Part shown: positions 6,195 through 7,877 of the stretch, piece after piece
Layout: every line of letters begins with the position of its first letter
Position numbering within the stretch: the first letter of the stretch is position 1
Assembly: GCA_003224995.1 (NCBI GenBank)
Contig: QIAI01000382.1
Span: 1 to 7,877, forward strand
Direction of reading: 5' to 3'
DNA length: 7,877 nucleotides
DNA from: Acidobacteriota bacterium
GTDB lineage: Bacteria; Acidobacteriota; Terriglobia; Terriglobales; Acidobacteriaceae
The notes under the pieces: generated by a model
Told to the model about the DNA's origin: nothing
The model's input: only the letters and a program-made list of their open reading frames with translations
The model's database searches: none
Translations under genes and position numbers: made by a program

Positions 6195-7877
6195 CTACGG
6201 CTTTTCCGACTGCTCGCGCGCCAGTCTGACTTTTGCCGATTCCAGCTTCTTCTGCACGCTGGCAAAGTTGTCGTTATCGATTTCGGGGGCCACCGTTTTA
6301 TTCCATTCCGCGACGGCGCGCTCCCAATGGGCAACCGCCAGCTTGAGCCGGCCGGTTTTCTGATAAACGTCGCCCAGGTGATCGTGCACGGTTGGATCGG
6401 TGCCGATGCGCTGCGAAGCTTTCACCAGTTCCGCTTCCGCCTGATCATACTTGCCCATCCGGAAGTAGGCCCAGCCCAGGGAATCCATGTAAGCGCCGTT
6501 CGAGGGTTCCAGTTCAATCGCTTTTTTGATCAAGCCCAGGGCTTCTTCCAGCTTTGTGCCGCGGTCCGCCAGCATATACCCCAGGTAATTGAGGGTCATG
6601 GCATTTTGCGGATCACTGGCCAGCACCTTGCGGAACATTCCTTCCGCCTGATCGTATTTTTTCTGACGTTCGTAGCTGGAGCCGCGGAGAAAGAAGACGT
6701 ACTCCTTATCGTCTTGCTTGGTCGAAAGCTGCTCGGCCTTGTCGAGATCGTGCTGCGCGTCGTCCCAGCGCTTGAGACGCGTGTTCATCTGGGCGAGCGT
6801 AATGTAGACTTCGCGATCCTCGGGTTTGCCTTTAAGCAGCGCCTGCACCTCGGCGAGAGCCTTGTCCGACTGCCCGGTGTCGGCCAGCTGCGCTGCGTAG
6901 ACCATCTGAAGCCCGCGGTCGTTGGGAAGCTTCTGAACCGCTTCCTTCGCGGCGGCGGTGGCTTGCGCCCATTGCTTGGCTTCGCGATAGGTATCAATGA
7001 CCTGCTGGTACCCGCGTACTGCATTGTCATCGCCCAGGGCAATCATCTTGCGGAACACGTCGACCGCCTCGGGATACTTGCCTTGATCGCGCTGGACTGT
7101 GCCCAGGCGCTCCAGGAACACCGCGCGATTATTGCGCTCGCCCTGGCTATAGCTGTTATCGGCCTTCTCGGTCTTCTTCAGAAGATCCTGCAAAGTTTGC
7201 GCGGCTTCATCGAAGCGGCCCTGCGCCTGGTAAACGGCCGCCATGTTGTAGGGCACTTCGATGGAATCCTGCACCATGCTCTCGGCTTTCTTCAGATTCT
7301 CCAGCGCGAGATCGAACTTTCCGCTCTTGCGGTAAATCTCGGCCATGTGCAGGTAGGTCTGCGCGTCTTCCGGATTCGCGTCGGCGATGATCTTGTACTG
7401 TTCGAGCGCGGCGTCGGTCTGGCCATCGTTCATCAGGTTCTCAGCCAGGCCGCGGATGGCATCGAGATTGTCGCGATCCAGTTCGATGGCATGCCGGTAG
7501 GAGTTAATCGCTTCCTTGTATTGCTTCTGCTGTTCGTAGGTGTAGCCGAGGGCGGAGTACATCTTGGCGGAGCGCCCCGTGTCCGGAACCGCGCTCAGAG
7601 TCTGCACCGCTCGTGTGGCGTCCCCCTCCTCGTTGTAGAGGTACGCCAGCGTGGTGACCGCCTCCTCGGAGTCCGGCTGCAATTTCACCGCGATCTTAAA
7701 CTCGTTTTCCGCCTTCTGCAGGTCGTTATTCAGCCGGTACAGACGGCCCAGCAGGAGATGATCGTCGACACTGTTCGGCTCGATCTTGATGATCTGCTCG
7801 TACTGCTCGATGGCAAGCTTCAGCACGCTATTCGAGCTGCTGTTGTTGCCCGACTGCATATCGCCTAGCGAGCGCAG
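6195..7877 (-). CDS. Large tetratricopeptide-repeat protein (5' end outside window)
   Basis: The last 560 residues are visible. The frame is open to the window edge (LRSLGD before the first Met at 7859), so that Met is probably not the true start and any signal peptide is off the window. Almost the whole length is TPR helix pairs, about 13-14 of them, many with the classic pattern ending in AIxLxPxN. Examples are LAIEQYEQIIKIEPNS, KEAINSYRHAIELDRDN, DQAEGMFRKVLASDPQN and EEALGLIKKAIELEPSN. Near the end come YMDSLGWAYFRMGKYDQAEA and DPTVHDHLGDVYQKTGRL, phrases I recall from large TPR proteins of acidobacteria and other phyla. The final 40 residues are charged and helical (SVQKKLESAKVRLAREQSEK). 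No catalytic domain is visible. It probably acts as a protein-binding scaffold, possibly in the envelope; the partner is unknown. It may be co-transcribed with the dGTPase gene downstream. Confidence 0.88.
   Translation of the reverse strand: MRSLGDMQSGNNSSSNSVLKLAIEQYEQIIKIEPNSVDDHLLLGRLYRLNNDLQKAENEFKIAVKLQPDSEEAVTTLAYLYNEEGDATRAVQTLSAVPDTGRSAKMYSALGYTYEQQKQYKEAINSYRHAIELDRDNLDAIRGLAENLMNDGQTDAALEQYKIIADANPEDAQTYLHMAEIYRKSGKFDLALENLKKAESMVQDSIEVPYNMAAVYQAQGRFDEAAQTLQDLLKKTEKADNSYSQGERNNRAVFLERLGTVQRDQGKYPEAVDVFRKMIALGDDNAVRGYQQVIDTYREAKQWAQATAAAKEAVQKLPNDRGLQMVYAAQLADTGQSDKALAEVQALLKGKPEDREVYITLAQMNTRLKRWDDAQHDLDKAEQLSTKQDDKEYVFFLRGSSYERQKKYDQAEGMFRKVLASDPQNAMTLNYLGYMLADRGTKLEEALGLIKKAIELEPSNGAYMDSLGWAYFRMGKYDQAEAELVKASQRIGTDPTVHDHLGDVYQKTGRLKLAVAHWERAVAEWNKTVAPEIDNDNFASVQKKLESAKVRLAREQSEKP

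Noticed and set aside
6327..7868. A 513-codon plus-strand open frame opposite the large TPR gene
   Set aside because: It is the exact antisense of a strongly patterned TPR protein. Its product is a Leu/Val/His/Gly-rich mirror with no recognisable domain, an effect of high-GC codon use.

Overview
The window looks like chromosomal DNA from an acidobacterium, probably of the Koribacter/Terriglobia type. This is inference. It rests on moderately high GC, TPR-rich exported proteins, an OmpA-like protein of a style I associate with that phylum, and intergenic repeats built on GAGCGAAGCGAAGGAC and on GCGGGC/GCCCGC hairpins. No rRNA, tRNA, CRISPR array, transposase or phage gene is visible.

Layout. 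The left edge (1-707, minus) is a 3'-truncated gene for a secreted OmpA-C-like protein. A non-coding divergent region follows (708-1095). The plus-strand reading frame 1096-3168 joins an exported M20-family metallopeptidase, in frame, to a complete class I SAM-dependent methyltransferase. The methyltransferase part has its own ATG at 2509 with an AGGAG in front. The convergent gap 3169-3451 holds repeat-like hairpins. On the minus strand lie an exported TPR protein (3452-4696), a gap with four degenerate copies of a roughly 31-bp repeat (4768-4925), a dGTPase-like HD phosphohydrolase (4938-6077), a 24-bp inverted repeat made of heptamers (6106-6191), and a large TPR protein that runs off the right edge (6195-7877).

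How the genes work together. No shared pathway can be shown. The OmpA-like protein, the peptidase part and at least the smaller TPR protein carry export signals, so much of the window serves the envelope. The dGTPase is a cytoplasmic nucleotide-pool enzyme, and the methyltransferase needs cytoplasmic SAM.

The strongest anomaly is the peptidase-methyltransferase junction. The peptidase stops being recognisable just after its last metal-binding histidine, where the family normally continues for roughly 20-30 residues. The methyltransferase begins within a few codons. A signal peptide at the front of a SAM-dependent enzyme makes little biological sense. A deletion that fused two neighbouring genes, with the methyltransferase still made from its internal start, is the simplest reading. 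An assembly error or a real bifunctional protein remain possible. I do not see a clearly new multi-gene system.
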